Below are positions 38,709-47,150 of a stretch of DNA of 64,000 nt, piece by piece (position 1 is the stretch's first letter; every line of letters starts with the position of its first letter). The notes below the pieces were generated by a model. That model ran no database searches and was not told the DNA's origin. It was given only the letters and a program-made list of their open reading frames with translations. A program made the translations under genes and the position numbers. This stretch comes from Mycolicibacterium sp. MU0050 (GTDB lineage Bacteria > Actinomycetota > Actinomycetes > Mycobacteriales > Mycobacteriaceae), in the NCBI RefSeq assembly GCF_963378085.1, contig NZ_OY726395.1, positions 2,976,001 to 3,040,000 of the forward strand, in the 5' to 3' direction.

Positions 38709-39686
38709 CTAGCGGGCGTCGTGCAGGATGGTCCGGGCCTTCTCCGTGTCGACGTGCATGGTCTTGACCAGGTCTTCGACCGACTCGAACTTCTCCTGAC
38801 CCCGGATACGGGCGACGAAGTCGACGGCGACGTGCTGCCCGTACAGGTCGGCGGCGGTGTCGAGGACGAAGGCCTCCACGGTGCGGGTGCGCCCGGAGAA
38901 GGTCGGGTTGGTCCCCACCGAGACCGCGGCCTGATACCGCTCGCCCGGAATGACCGTGCCCATCACCGGCCCGTGCCCCAGGACGGTGAACCAGGCGGCG
39001 TAGACGCCGTCGGCCGGGATCGCCGAATGCATCGGCGGGGCGACGTTGGCCGTGGGGAAGCCCAGCCCCTTGCCGCGGCCGTCGCCGCGGACCACGACAC
39101 CCTCGACCCGGTGCGGGCGCCCCAGCGCCTCGGTGGCCGCCGCCATGTCGCCGGCGTCCACGCAGGACCGGATGTAGGTGGAGGAGAAGATCACGCCGTT
39201 GTTCTCGTCCTGCTCGGCCACCAGGCCCATGGCCTGCACCGAGAACCCGAACCGCTCGCCGGCGGCGCGCAGCATCTCGACATCGCCGGCGGCCTTGCGG
39301 CCGAAGGTGAAGTTCTCGCCGACCACCACCTCCACCACGTGCAGGCGCTCCACCAGCAGCTCGTGCACATAGCGTTCCGGGGTGAGCTTCATGAAGTCCG
39401 CCGTGAACGGCATCACCAGGAAGACGTCGATGCCGAGTTCCTCGACGAGTTCGGCGCGCCGCGTCAGCGTGGTCAGCTGCGCGGGGTGGTTGCCGGGGAA
39501 GACCACTTCCATGGGGTGCGGATCGAAGGTCATCAGCACCGCGGGTACGCCGCGGGCACGGGCCTCCTTGACCGCGCGCGCGATCAACTCGGCGTGTCCG
39601 CGGTGCACCCCGTCGAACACTCCGATGGTCAGCACGCATCGGCCCCAGTCCGTGGGGATCTCGTCTTGTCCCCGCCACCGCTGCAC
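38709..39686 (-). CDS. ribF: bifunctional riboflavin kinase / FAD synthetase
   Basis: Makes FMN and then FAD from riboflavin. It has 325 residues. The N-terminal adenylyltransferase domain has TIGVFDGVHRGHAELI and SSTYIRSCVDAGD. The C-terminal kinase domain has GKGLGFPTANV and VSVGTNPTFSG. The GTG start at 39686 follows TAGGCT by 7 nt, so the transcript is probably leaderless. It is divergent from the DtxR-family regulator. Confidence 0.96.
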   Translation of the reverse strand: MQRWRGQDEIPTDWGRCVLTIGVFDGVHRGHAELIARAVKEARARGVPAVLMTFDPHPMEVVFPGNHPAQLTTLTRRAELVEELGIDVFLVMPFTADFMKLTPERYVHELLVERLHVVEVVVGENFTFGRKAAGDVEMLRAAGERFGFSVQAMGLVAEQDENNGVIFSSTYIRSCVDAGDMAAATEALGRPHRVEGVVVRGDGRGKGLGFPTANVAPPMHSAIPADGVYAAWFTVLGHGPVMGTVIPGERYQAAVSVGTNPTFSGRTRTVEAFVLDTAADLYGQHVAVDFVARIRGQEKFESVEDLVKTMHVDTEKARTILHDAR

Positions 39687-39693
39687 GTCGGTA

Positions 39694-39699
39694 AGCCTA
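39694..39699 (-). promoter_or_regulatory. -10 box (TAGGCT) of ribF, leaderless
   Basis: Minus-strand TAGGCT ends 7 nt before the ribF GTG with no ribosome binding site. Confidence 0.55.
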
Positions 39700-39778
39700 C
39701 GATGCGACGCCCCGCGCGTCTGCCCGGGTCACCCATCCGGCCTGCCCGCGGCGACCGGGATCACACTGGGCGCCCAGA

Positions 39779-39800
39779 TGAGGTGACCATTGCCTAAACT
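39779..39800 (+). promoter_or_regulatory. DtxR-like box overlapping the -10 of the DtxR-family gene
   Basis: TAAACT at 39795-39800 ends 7 nt before the GTG at 39808. The 19 bases at 39779-39797 keep the outer arms of a DtxR/IdeR box (TGAGGTGA on the left, GCCTAA on the right) and match the usual consensus at about 12 of 19 positions by my count. Overlap with the -10 box suggests autoregulation. Confidence 0.35.
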
Positions 39801-39807
39801 CGATGCC

Positions 39808-40515
39808 GTGAGTCCCAACGATGGTCTCGACAGTGGTGCCAGCGAGCTGACCACGGTCGCTCAGGACTACTTGAAGGTCATCTGGACCGTGCAGGAGTGG
39901 TCGCCGGAGGAAAAGATCAGCACCAAGCTGCTCGCCGACCGGATCGGCGTCTCGGCGAGCACCGCCTCGGAGTCCATTCGCAAGCTCGCCGGTCAGGGGC
40001 TGGTCCACCACGAGAAGTACGGCGCGGTGACGCTGACCGCGCGGGGCCGCGCGGCCGCGCTGTCCATGGTGCGCCGGCACCGGCTGTTGGAGACCTTTCT
40101 GGTCAACGAACTCGGCTACAGCTGGGATGAGGTGCACGACGAGGCCGAGGTGCTCGAGCATGCCGTGTCGGAGCGCATGCTCGACCGGATGGACGCCAAG
40201 CTGGGCTACCCCACCCGGGACCCGCACGGCGACCCGATCCCGGCGGCCGACGGGAAGGTGCCGACCCCGCCGGCCCGGCAGCTCTCCGATTGCGGCGACG
40301 GCGACGAGGGCACGGTGGCCCGCATCTCCGATGCCGATCCGGAGATGCTGCGGTACTTCGACACCGTCGGCATCAATCTCGACGCGCGGCTTCGGGTGCT
40401 GGCTCGCCGCGACTTCGCCGGGATGATCTCGGTGGCGGTGCAATCGCACGCCGGCGAGAAGACCACGGTCGATCTGGGCAGCCCGGCGGCCGAGGCCATC
40501 TGGGTGGTCGCTTGA
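39808..40515 (+). CDS. DtxR-family metal-dependent regulator (SirR/MntR-like)
   Basis: A 235-residue regulator. The N-terminal winged helix is KLLADRIGVSASTASESIRKLAGQGLVHHEKYGAVTLT. The dimerisation and metal-binding domain includes MVRRHRLLETFLVNELGYSWDEVHDEAEVLEHAVS. A C-terminal SH3-like/FeoA-like domain covers the last ~75 residues. It senses Mn or Fe and represses uptake genes. GTG 39808 is chosen because of the well-placed -10 box; an upstream TTG at 39790 would lie inside the promoter. Confidence 0.9.
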   Translation: MSPNDGLDSGASELTTVAQDYLKVIWTVQEWSPEEKISTKLLADRIGVSASTASESIRKLAGQGLVHHEKYGAVTLTARGRAAALSMVRRHRLLETFLVNELGYSWDEVHDEAEVLEHAVSERMLDRMDAKLGYPTRDPHGDPIPAADGKVPTPPARQLSDCGDGDEGTVARISDADPEMLRYFDTVGINLDARLRVLARRDFAGMISVAVQSHAGEKTTVDLGSPAAEAIWVVA

Positions 40516-40531
40516 CCTACGCCCGTGGCCG

Positions 40532-41428
40532 CTACAGCGTCGCGGGTCGCACCACCACCACCGACTTCGTCCGCCCGTTCGGGCGGTCCTCCAGCAGGGC
40601 CATCACCCGACCGTCCGGGGCGACGGCGGCGTAGATGCCGTCGATGCCGGCCGCCGGCAGCGGTCGTCCGTGGCTGGCGTCCTCGGCCTGGGCGGCGTCC
40701 AATTCCCGACTCGGGAACCCCTGCCGGCAGGCATCGTCGAGCGAGTAACTGAGCTCCGGCGCGGCCTCCAACCCGTCCAGGGTCCGCGCCTGCTCCAGTC
40801 CGTAACCGCCGACGCGGGTGCGCCGCAGCGCGGTCAAATGCCCGCCGACGCCCAGCGTCGCACCGACGTCGCGGGCCAGCGCCCGAATGTAGGTGCCCGA
40901 CGAACAGTCCACGACGACATCGACGTCGACGACGGCGCCGAGGCGGCGCACGGTGACGATGTCGAACCGGTCGATGCGGACCGCGCGCGCGGCCAGCTCG
41001 ACGGATTGCCCGTCGCGGGCGAGTTGATAGGCCCGCTTGCCGCCGACCTTGATCGCGCTGACCGACGACGGCACCTGCTCGATGTCGCCGCGCAGCGCGG
41101 CCACCGCGGCGCCGATCGCGTCGTCGGTGACCGCGTCGGCGGAAACTTCCTGCAGCAGTTCGCCTTCGGCGTCATCGGTGGTGGTGGACTGCCCCAGCCG
41201 GATCGTGGCGGTGTAGGTCTTCGACGCCCCCGCCACCAGGCCCAGGATCTTGGTGGCCCGCTCGATGCCGATCACCAGCACCCCGGTGGCCATCGGATCC
41301 AACGTGCCGGCGTGCCCCACCTTGCGGGTGCCGAAGATGCGGCGGCAGCGGCCGACGACGTCGTGACTGGTCATCCCACCCGGCTTGTCGACGATCACCA
41401 ATCCGGGCGCTGGGACCTGCTTGCTCAC
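40532..41428 (-). CDS. truB: tRNA pseudouridine(55) synthase
   Basis: Makes pseudouridine 55 in the T-loop of tRNAs. It has 298 residues. Catalytic Asp44 is in [17 protein letters not shown], with [11 protein letters not shown] and [13 protein letters not shown]. The GTG start overlaps the pptT stop (GTGA). It converges on the DtxR-family gene with a 16-nt gap. Confidence 0.96.
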   Translation of the reverse strand: MSKQVPAPGLVIVDKPGGMTSHDVVGRCRRIFGTRKVGHAGTLDPMATGVLVIGIERATKILGLVAGASKTYTATIRLGQSTTTDDAEGELLQEVSADAVTDDAIGAAVAALRGDIEQVPSSVSAIKVGGKRAYQLARDGQSVELAARAVRIDRFDIVTVRRLGAVVDVDVVVDCSSGTYIRALARDVGATLGVGGHLTALRRTRVGGYGLEQARTLDGLEAAPELSYSLDDACRQGFPSRELDAAQAEDASHGRPLPAAGIDGIYAAVAPDGRVMALLEDRPNGRTKSVVVVRPATL

Positions 41429-42087
41429 AACACGATCGCCGTCAGCGCCAGCCCGTCGGTGACCGACCAGCGGCCCCGCAGCGTGGCCAGGGGTGGCCCC
41501 GACTTGGCGACCGGGTCGATCAGGATCCTGGAGGTGAACCGGCCCGACGCACCGGAGTCGTCGACCTCGAAGCTGATGTGGGCGTCCTCGAACCCCAGCC
41601 AGCGCTCCGTCAGCGGGAACCAGGCCTTGTAGGTGGCCTCCTTGGCGCAGAACAGGATTCGGTCCCAGTGCAGGCCGGCCGGCAGCGCCGAGATCTCGGT
41701 CCGCTCGACGTCCAGGCTGATCGCGCCCAGCACGCCGTCGGGCAGCACGTCGTGCGGTTCGGCGTCGATGCCGACGGACCGCACCGTGGTGCTCGACCCC
41801 ACCACCGCGCCGCGGTAGCCCTCGCAGTGCGTCAGGCTGCCGACCACACCGTCGGGCCAGCGCGGTTCCCCCTTGGGGCCCTTGAGGATCGGTGCGGGAC
41901 CGACCCCGAGTTCGTTCAGCGCCAGCCGCGCGCAGTGCCGCACGGTGACGAACTCGTTGCGCCGCTTGGCCACCGAGGTGGCGACCAGCGGCGCCTCCTC
42001 CGGCAGCGGGGCCAGCCCGGGCGGGTCGGTGAAAACCTCGGCCGTGTACACCGAGTCGGGCACGATGGCCCCGATACGTTTGGTCAT
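41425..42087 (-). CDS. pptT: 4'-phosphopantetheinyl transferase (Sfp/PptT type)
   Basis: Transfers phosphopantetheine from CoA to carrier proteins, in mycobacteria those of mycolic acid, polyketide and siderophore synthesis. It has 220 residues. Motifs are [35 protein letters not shown] (Mg-binding acidic pair) and [15 protein letters not shown]. It overlaps the phosphoesterase upstream (ATGA) and truB downstream. Confidence 0.95.
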   Translation of the reverse strand: MTKRIGAIVPDSVYTAEVFTDPPGLAPLPEEAPLVATSVAKRRNEFVTVRHCARLALNELGVGPAPILKGPKGEPRWPDGVVGSLTHCEGYRGAVVGSSTTVRSVGIDAEPHDVLPDGVLGAISLDVERTEISALPAGLHWDRILFCAKEATYKAWFPLTERWLGFEDAHISFEVDDSGASGRFTSRILIDPVAKSGPPLATLRGRWSVTDGLALTAIVL

Positions 42088-43043
42088 GACCGCCTGCTGC
42101 GCAACCGATCCCGGAACTTCTCGGAGGCGGCCCGCATCTCCGGGGTGATCATGAAGTGGCCGCCGAACTCGTTGAGGTAACCGGGCGCGTACTGCGGATC
42201 CGGCAGTACCTGGCGCAGCCACCGATAGGGTTTGCGGCGCCGCCACTCGCGCGGGTAACCGACCGACACCTCTTCGAAACGGACCCCGTCGTACCAGGTG
42301 GTGCGCGGGATGTGCAGGTGACCGTAGACCGAGCACACCGCGTTGTAGCGGGTGTGCCAGTCGGCGGTGTCGGTGGTTCCGCACCACAGCGAGAACTCCG
42401 GGTAGAACATCACGTCGCAGGGGTCGCGCACCAGCGGGAAGTGGTTCACCAGGACCGTCGGGGTCATCCAGTCGAGATCCTCGAGGCGCTTGCGGGTGTG
42501 CTTGAGCCGGTCCCGGCACCAGGCGTCCTTGGTGGCGTAGGGCTCGCTGGAGAGCAGATACTCGTCGGTGGCCACGACGCTGCGTTCCTTGGCGATCGCC
42601 AGCCCCTCGGCCTTGGTGGTCGCCCCGGCCGGCAGGAAGCTGTAGTCGTAGAGCAGGAACATCGGGACGATGGTGGCCGGGCCGCCCTCGTCGGTCCATA
42701 CCGGATACGGGTGCTCCGGGGTGAGCACCCCCATCTCGTCGCACATGTTGACCAGGTAGTCGTACCGGGCGCGGCCGAACACCTGCACCGGATCCTTACC
42801 CGTGGTCCACAGTTCGTGGTTGCCGGGCACCCAGATCACCTTCGCGAACCGCTTGCGCAGCAGATCCAGCGACCAGCGGATCTCGTCGGTGCGCTCGGCT
42901 ACGTCGCCGGCGACGATCAGCCAGTCGTCCGGCGAGGAGGGGTAGAGCGACTCGGTGACCGGCTTGTTCCCGGTGTGACCGGTGTGCAGATCGCTGACCG
43001 CCCACAGCGTGGGGCGCGATCTGGTCGCAGTCTCGTGTGTCAC
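42084..43043 (-). CDS. metallophosphoesterase
   Basis: A 319-residue calcineurin-type phosphoesterase. Metal ligands are in [36 protein letters not shown] and VYGHLHIPR. In M. tuberculosis the neighbour of PptT has been reported to oppose it by removing phosphopantetheine from carrier proteins; that role is carried over from memory and not shown here. The 4-nt overlap with pptT supports a shared job. GTG start at 43043 after TAGGCT. Confidence 0.88.
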   Translation of the reverse strand: MTHETATRSRPTLWAVSDLHTGHTGNKPVTESLYPSSPDDWLIVAGDVAERTDEIRWSLDLLRKRFAKVIWVPGNHELWTTGKDPVQVFGRARYDYLVNMCDEMGVLTPEHPYPVWTDEGGPATIVPMFLLYDYSFLPAGATTKAEGLAIAKERSVVATDEYLLSSEPYATKDAWCRDRLKHTRKRLEDLDWMTPTVLVNHFPLVRDPCDVMFYPEFSLWCGTTDTADWHTRYNAVCSVYGHLHIPRTTWYDGVRFEEVSVGYPREWRRRKPYRWLRQVLPDPQYAPGYLNEFGGHFMITPEMRAASEKFRDRLRSRRS

Positions 43044-43051
43044 GACAATCC

Positions 43052-43057
43052 AGCCTA
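43052..43057 (-). promoter_or_regulatory. -10 box (TAGGCT) of the phosphoesterase-pptT-truB operon, leaderless
   Basis: Minus-strand TAGGCT ends 8 nt before the GTG at 43043 with no ribosome binding site. Confidence 0.5.
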
Positions 43058-43097
43058 GTCATCCGTGGAAACCGCGGCGCGGCCCGTAGGGAGGAAC

Positions 43098-43129
43098 TAG
43101 AACAGGTTTTTGTTTGTTCCTTGTACACT
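43098..43129 (+). promoter_or_regulatory. KstR-like half palindrome and -10 box of the DUF3558 gene
   Basis: TAGAACAGGTTTTT at 43098-43111 fits the loose TetR/KstR pattern TNNAACNNGTTNNA except for the last base. GAACA at 43100-43104 and TGTTC at 43115-43119 also form a wider inverted repeat. TACACT at 43124-43129 is the best -10 box, giving a leader of about 30 nt with AAAGGGGG before the ATG. The block is T-rich compared with the surroundings. Confidence 0.35.
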
Positions 43130-43163
43130 CCCCGCAGGTCGGTTGCCCAGAAAAGGGGGTGTG

Positions 43164-43739
43164 ATGGTCGCCAAGATGCGGTTGTTCGCAGCGTTGGGGG
43201 CGGCGTTCGCCGCGGCCCTGGTCGGCGTGCAGACCACGCTGCCCGCCGGGCCGACGGCCAGCGAGGTGGCGCTGCGCTCCACCGACGCCCCGTTGAACCC
43301 CGCACCCCGCAGCCCGGTGATCGACTACACCGACCCGGAGCCGTTCAACCCCTGCACCGACATCCCGCTGGACGTCGTCAACGGGCTGGGCCTGGGGTTC
43401 ACGCCGCCCGAGCAGGAGAACAGCCTGCGGTGCAAGTACGACGCGGGCCCCTACCAGCTGGCCGTCGAGGCCATCATCTGGCGCACCTACGAGAAGTCGC
43501 TGCCGCCGGATGCCGTCGAGCTGGACATCAACGGCCATCGCGCCGCGCAGTTCTGGGTGATGAAGCCCACCGACTGGAACAACCGGTGGTGGATCACCTG
43601 CATGATCACCTTCCGCACCAGCTACGGCGTGATCCAGCAGTCGCTGTTCTATTCGCCGATCCATTCCCCGAGCCGGCCGGACTGCATGCAGGAAAACCTG
43701 AACCGGGCCCATCAACTGACCCCGCACTACATCTTCTGA
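43164..43739 (+). CDS. secreted DUF3558-type protein (LppV-like, no lipobox)
   Basis: A 191-residue exported protein. The signal sequence is MRLFAALGAAFAAALVGVQT with a probable cleavage near LPAGPTAS. FNPCTDIP and SLRCKYDAG are typical DUF3558 motifs; further cysteines are in WITCMITF and PDCMQ. Relatives in this genomic position in M. tuberculosis are, from memory, lipoproteins, but no cysteine follows the signal here. The start at 43164 is fixed by AAAGGGGG upstream. Confidence 0.78.
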   Translation: MVAKMRLFAALGAAFAAALVGVQTTLPAGPTASEVALRSTDAPLNPAPRSPVIDYTDPEPFNPCTDIPLDVVNGLGLGFTPPEQENSLRCKYDAGPYQLAVEAIIWRTYEKSLPPDAVELDINGHRAAQFWVMKPTDWNNRWWITCMITFRTSYGVIQQSLFYSPIHSPSRPDCMQENLNRAHQLTPHYIF

Positions 43740-43774
43740 ATCCTCTGGCCCTGCCCACGCCGTAGCCTGACCGG

Positions 43775-45448
43775 GTGCCCCCGATCTCCAAAGATGCCCC
43801 GGCCGTCGGCCTGCCGGCCGCCCGCCGGCGCGCCCACGGGCTGATCAGCCGACTGGCGAACGTCCCGCCCCGGACCACGACTTATCGGGTGGAACGGCGG
43901 CTGCGGGTCCCGATGCGCGACGGCGTCGAGCTGCTCGCCGACCATTACGCACCGGACACCGCGGCACCGTCCGGCACCCTGCTGGTGCGCTGCCCCTACG
44001 GCCGCGGATTTCCGTTCTCCACGCTGTACGCCGCCACCTACGCCGCCCGCGGGTATCACGTGGTGCTGCAGAGCGTGCGCGGCACGTTCGGCTCCGGCGG
44101 CGAGTTCGAACCGCCGGTCCACGAGGCGGCCGACGGCGCCGACACGGCCGCCTGGTTGCGCGAACAGCCCTGGTACACGGGTTCTTTCGGCACCGTCGGG
44201 CTGTCCTACCTGGGGCAGACACAGTGGGCGCTACTGGAGGACCCGCCGAAGGACATGGCCGCAGCGGTGGTGGTGGTCGGCGTGCACAACTTCGCCGCGT
44301 CCTCATGGGGCACCGGGGCGTTCGCGGCCAACGACTTCCTGGGCTGGAGCAACATGATCCGCAACCAGGAGGAGCCCAACCGGGTCCGGCTGCTGCTCAA
44401 CCACCTGCGGGCGGGCCGGAAGGTGGCGCGCGCCATCGGGCAGGCCCCGCTGGCGGCCTCCGGGCGGACGTTGCTCGCCGATGGCGCGCCGTGGTGGGAG
44501 AAATGGATCGAACACCCGGACGTCGACGACCCGTTCTGGGACCGGTACAAGTTCTACGGCGGCCTCGACCGCGCCGGCGTGCCGGTGCTGCTGATGGGCG
44601 GCTGGCAGGACCTCTTCCTGGAGCAGACCCTCGAGCAGTACCACCGACTGCACGACCGCGGGGTCGAGGTCGCGCTGACGCTCGGGCCGTGGACGCACAC
44701 GCACATGACCGAGCGCGCGGCCGGGCAGGTGCTCCGCGAGAGTCTGGATTGGCTCGGTCGCCACCTCGGGGACGAACCCGGCGCCGGGCGCGCCCCGGTG
44801 CGCTACTTCGTCACCGGCGGAGGCGGCTGGCGCGAGGCCGAGCAGTGGCCGCCGACCGACACCCAGGATCGTGCGCTGTACCTGGGATCGGCCGGGCTGA
44901 CCGAACAGGCGCCGGAGGCCGCCGGTTCCCGCTCGTTCACCTTCGACCCGCGTCGGCCCACGCCCACGGTCGGCGGGCGCCTGCTCGCCCCGGGCGCGGG
45001 GCGACGGCGCGACGATAAGCTCGCCGCGCGCCCGGATGTGCTCAGCTTCACCAGCGCCCCCCTGACCGCCGACCTCCACGTCTACGGCCCGCCGGTCATC
45101 GAACTCGACCACACCTCGGACAACCCGCACGTCGACCTGTTCGTCCGGGTCAGCGAGGTGGACCGAAAAGGGCGTTCCCGCAACATCAGCGACGGATACC
45201 GGCGGCTGGTGCGCACCGAGCACGACGACCCGGTGGTCCGGATCGAACTCGACGAGATCGCGCATCGCTTCGCGGCCGGAACCCGGCTTCGGGTGCTGGT
45301 GGCCGGCGGCTCGTTTCCGCGCTTCGCGCCGAACCTGGGCACCGGCGAGGACCCCGCACACGGCGCGCGGCTGGCCCCGGCCACCCACACCGTGCACCTG
45401 CGCGGCGCGTCCCGCCTGCTGCTGCCGGAGGGCCCGGCGCGCCCCTAG
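43775..45448 (+). CDS. CocE/NonD family hydrolase
   Basis: A 557-residue member of the X-Pro dipeptidyl-peptidase/cocaine esterase group. The nucleophile is in VGLSYLGQTQWALL (GxSYxG). RVPMRDGVELLADHYAP opens the hydrolase domain, and the C-terminal jelly-roll domain covers roughly residues 380-550 with HVDLFVRVSEVD. The substrate, ester or amide, is unknown. GTG start. Convergent with the DUF1802 gene. Confidence 0.88.
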   Translation: MPPISKDAPAVGLPAARRRAHGLISRLANVPPRTTTYRVERRLRVPMRDGVELLADHYAPDTAAPSGTLLVRCPYGRGFPFSTLYAATYAARGYHVVLQSVRGTFGSGGEFEPPVHEAADGADTAAWLREQPWYTGSFGTVGLSYLGQTQWALLEDPPKDMAAAVVVVGVHNFAASSWGTGAFAANDFLGWSNMIRNQEEPNRVRLLLNHLRAGRKVARAIGQAPLAASGRTLLADGAPWWEKWIEHPDVDDPFWDRYKFYGGLDRAGVPVLLMGGWQDLFLEQTLEQYHRLHDRGVEVALTLGPWTHTHMTERAAGQVLRESLDWLGRHLGDEPGAGRAPVRYFVTGGGGWREAEQWPPTDTQDRALYLGSAGLTEQAPEAAGSRSFTFDPRRPTPTVGGRLLAPGAGRRRDDKLAARPDVLSFTSAPLTADLHVYGPPVIELDHTSDNPHVDLFVRVSEVDRKGRSRNISDGYRRLVRTEHDDPVVRIELDEIAHRFAAGTRLRVLVAGGSFPRFAPNLGTGEDPAHGARLAPATHTVHLRGASRLLLPEGPARP

Positions 45449-45452
45449 CAAA

Positions 45453-45998
45453 CTAGGCCACGGTGGCGCGGACCCGCGCGGCCACCGCGGCGAGTTCCGC
45501 CGATGGGTGCGCGGGGGCACCGCGGATCTCACGCACGGGCAGATCGACCCAGCTCTTGCAGCCACCGAAGTCCGGCGAGCGCGGCAGCCGCACCGGGCGC
45601 TCGAGCGCGCGTACCTCGACCACCAGCACCGCCAGGCGGTGTTTGGGCCGAAAGTCGAGGCGGTCTGTGCGCACCGACTCCTCGGTCCAGATGTGCAGGT
45701 CCGCGATCTCGCCGAGGCGTTCCGGTCGCTGCACCGCGACCACATCGACCACCTTGGCCGCCGCGCGCACGAGCACGGCCTCGTCGGTGCTGTCCGCGGC
45801 CGCCGCGGTCACCAGGTCCCGGTGTTCGGGCCGCACCCGCTCGGCGTGGCTGTGCGCAACCGTCGGGAACAGCAGGAACTCCTCGGCGTTGACCTCGAAG
45901 CGCTTCTCGTGGATGCCGCCCTTGCGCAGCAGGACCCGCTGGCGGCCGTCGAGCAACGCGTGGACCGCCGCGCTCCACTCCTTGAGCGCGGGCGTCAT
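45453..45998 (-). CDS. DUF1802 family protein
   Basis: A 181-residue protein with LRKGGIHEKRFEVNAEEFLLFPTVAHSHAERVRPEHR, the signature stretch of DUF1802. The function is unknown. The ATG overlaps the stop of the DUF2277 gene by 4 nt, so both are made from one mRNA. Confidence 0.82.
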   Translation of the reverse strand: MTPALKEWSAAVHALLDGRQRVLLRKGGIHEKRFEVNAEEFLLFPTVAHSHAERVRPEHRDLVTAAAADSTDEAVLVRAAAKVVDVVAVQRPERLGEIADLHIWTEESVRTDRLDFRPKHRLAVLVVEVRALERPVRLPRSPDFGGCKSWVDLPVREIRGAPAHPSAELAAVAARVRATVA

Positions 45999-46267
45999 GA
46001 GCCCCGGGCGGCGATCCGCGCCAGCACCTCCGGCCGCCGCAACGGCGGCTGCGTCCTGGGCGGTTGCCGACGCGGCGGCAGCGACGCGAGCAGCCGCGTC
46101 GTGGAGGCGCTGACCTCGGCGACGGCGGCCTCGAACGCGGCGGCGTTGGCCTCGGAGGTGCGGGCGATTCCGCTGACCTTGCGGACGTACTGGCGGGCGG
46201 CGGCCTCGATCTCGGCCGGCGTGGCCGCCGGCTGCAGCCCGCGCAGTTCGGTGATGTTCCGGCACAT
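45995..46267 (-). CDS. DUF2277 family protein
   Basis: A 90-residue protein starting MCRNITELRGLQPAATPAEIEAAARQYVRKVSG, the hallmark of DUF2277, a small helical family of unknown function. ATG 46267 is preferred over 46276 because a -10 box (TACGTT) lies 7 nt upstream of it. It is divergent from the crotonase gene. Confidence 0.85.
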   Translation of the reverse strand: MCRNITELRGLQPAATPAEIEAAARQYVRKVSGIARTSEANAAAFEAAVAEVSASTTRLLASLPPRRQPPRTQPPLRRPEVLARIAARGS

Positions 46268-46274
46268 GGACTCC

Positions 46275-46307
46275 AACGTAGGCGCGCGTCCCGCCGGTGG
46301 CTACCGT
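46275..46307. promoter_or_regulatory. divergent leaderless promoters for the DUF2277 and crotonase genes
   Basis: On the minus strand TACGTT (46275-46280) ends 7 nt before the DUF2277 ATG. On the plus strand TACCGT (46302-46307) ends 7 nt before the crotonase ATG at 46315. Neither start has a ribosome binding site. The two boxes are 21 bp apart. Confidence 0.4.
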
Positions 46308-46314
46308 GTTGGCC

Positions 46315-47073
46315 ATGAGTGACTCCGAGGTTCTGCTGATCGACACCACCGACCGGGTACGCACACTGACGCTGAACCGGCCCAAGTCCCGCAACGCGCT
46401 GTCGAAGGCGCTGCGCACGGAGCTGTTCGCTGCCCTGGCGGCCGCCCAGACCGACGACGACGTCGACGTCGTGATCCTCACCGGCGCCGACCCGGTCTTC
46501 TGCGCGGGCCTGGACCTCAAGGAACTCGGCGACACCACCGAGTTGCCCGACATCTCCCCCAAGTGGCCGGAGATGGACAAGCCGGTGATCGGCGCCATCA
46601 ACGGCGCCGCCGTCACCGGTGGTCTCGAGATCGCGCTGTATTGCGATGTGCTGATCGCCTCGGAGCAGGCCGCGTTCGCCGACACCCACGCGCGCGTCGG
46701 GTTGCTGCCCACGTGGGGGCTGTCGGTGCGGCTGCCCCAGAAGGTCGGGGTGGGGCTGGCGCGCCGGATGAGCCTGACCGGTGACTACCTGTCGGCCGCC
46801 GACGCGCTGCGGGCCGGACTGGTCACCGAGGTGGTGCCGCACGACCAGCTGCTCGACGCCGCCCGCGCCGTGGCGGCCTCGATCGTCGGCAACAACCAGA
46901 AGGCCGTGCGGGCGCTGCTGGACTCCTACCACCGCATCGACGGCGCGCAGACCAACGGGTCGCTGTGGCTCGAGGCCGAGGCCGCCCGCGCCTGGATGCG
47001 CTCGACGTCCGGCGACGACATCGCCGCGAGCCGCTCGTCGGTGATCGACCGGGGCCGCAGCCAGGTCCGCTGA
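46315..47073 (+). CDS. enoyl-CoA hydratase/isomerase family protein
   Basis: A 252-residue crotonase-fold protein. Oxyanion-hole segments are GADPVFCAGLDLKEL and INGAAVTGGLEIALYCDVL. The segment that usually reads PE..LG..P..GG reads ADTHARVGLLPTWGLSVRL, so the usual first catalytic glutamate is not evident and the reaction may not be hydration. No partner gene is on the same strand. Confidence 0.85.
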   Translation: MSDSEVLLIDTTDRVRTLTLNRPKSRNALSKALRTELFAALAAAQTDDDVDVVILTGADPVFCAGLDLKELGDTTELPDISPKWPEMDKPVIGAINGAAVTGGLEIALYCDVLIASEQAAFADTHARVGLLPTWGLSVRLPQKVGVGLARRMSLTGDYLSAADALRAGLVTEVVPHDQLLDAARAVAASIVGNNQKAVRALLDSYHRIDGAQTNGSLWLEAEAARAWMRSTSGDDIAASRSSVIDRGRSQVR

Positions 47074-47150
47074 CCCCCTCCTCCCTTGGCGACGGTGCGT
47101 GTCGCCGGCCGACACGCCGAGGGATTTGCGTGCATTGCGCACGCTCGGGG

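Noticed and set aside
43093..43120. LexA/SOS box (GAAC...GTTC)
   Set aside because: The spacing between GAAC and GTTC is far longer than the 4 bp of mycobacterial SOS boxes.
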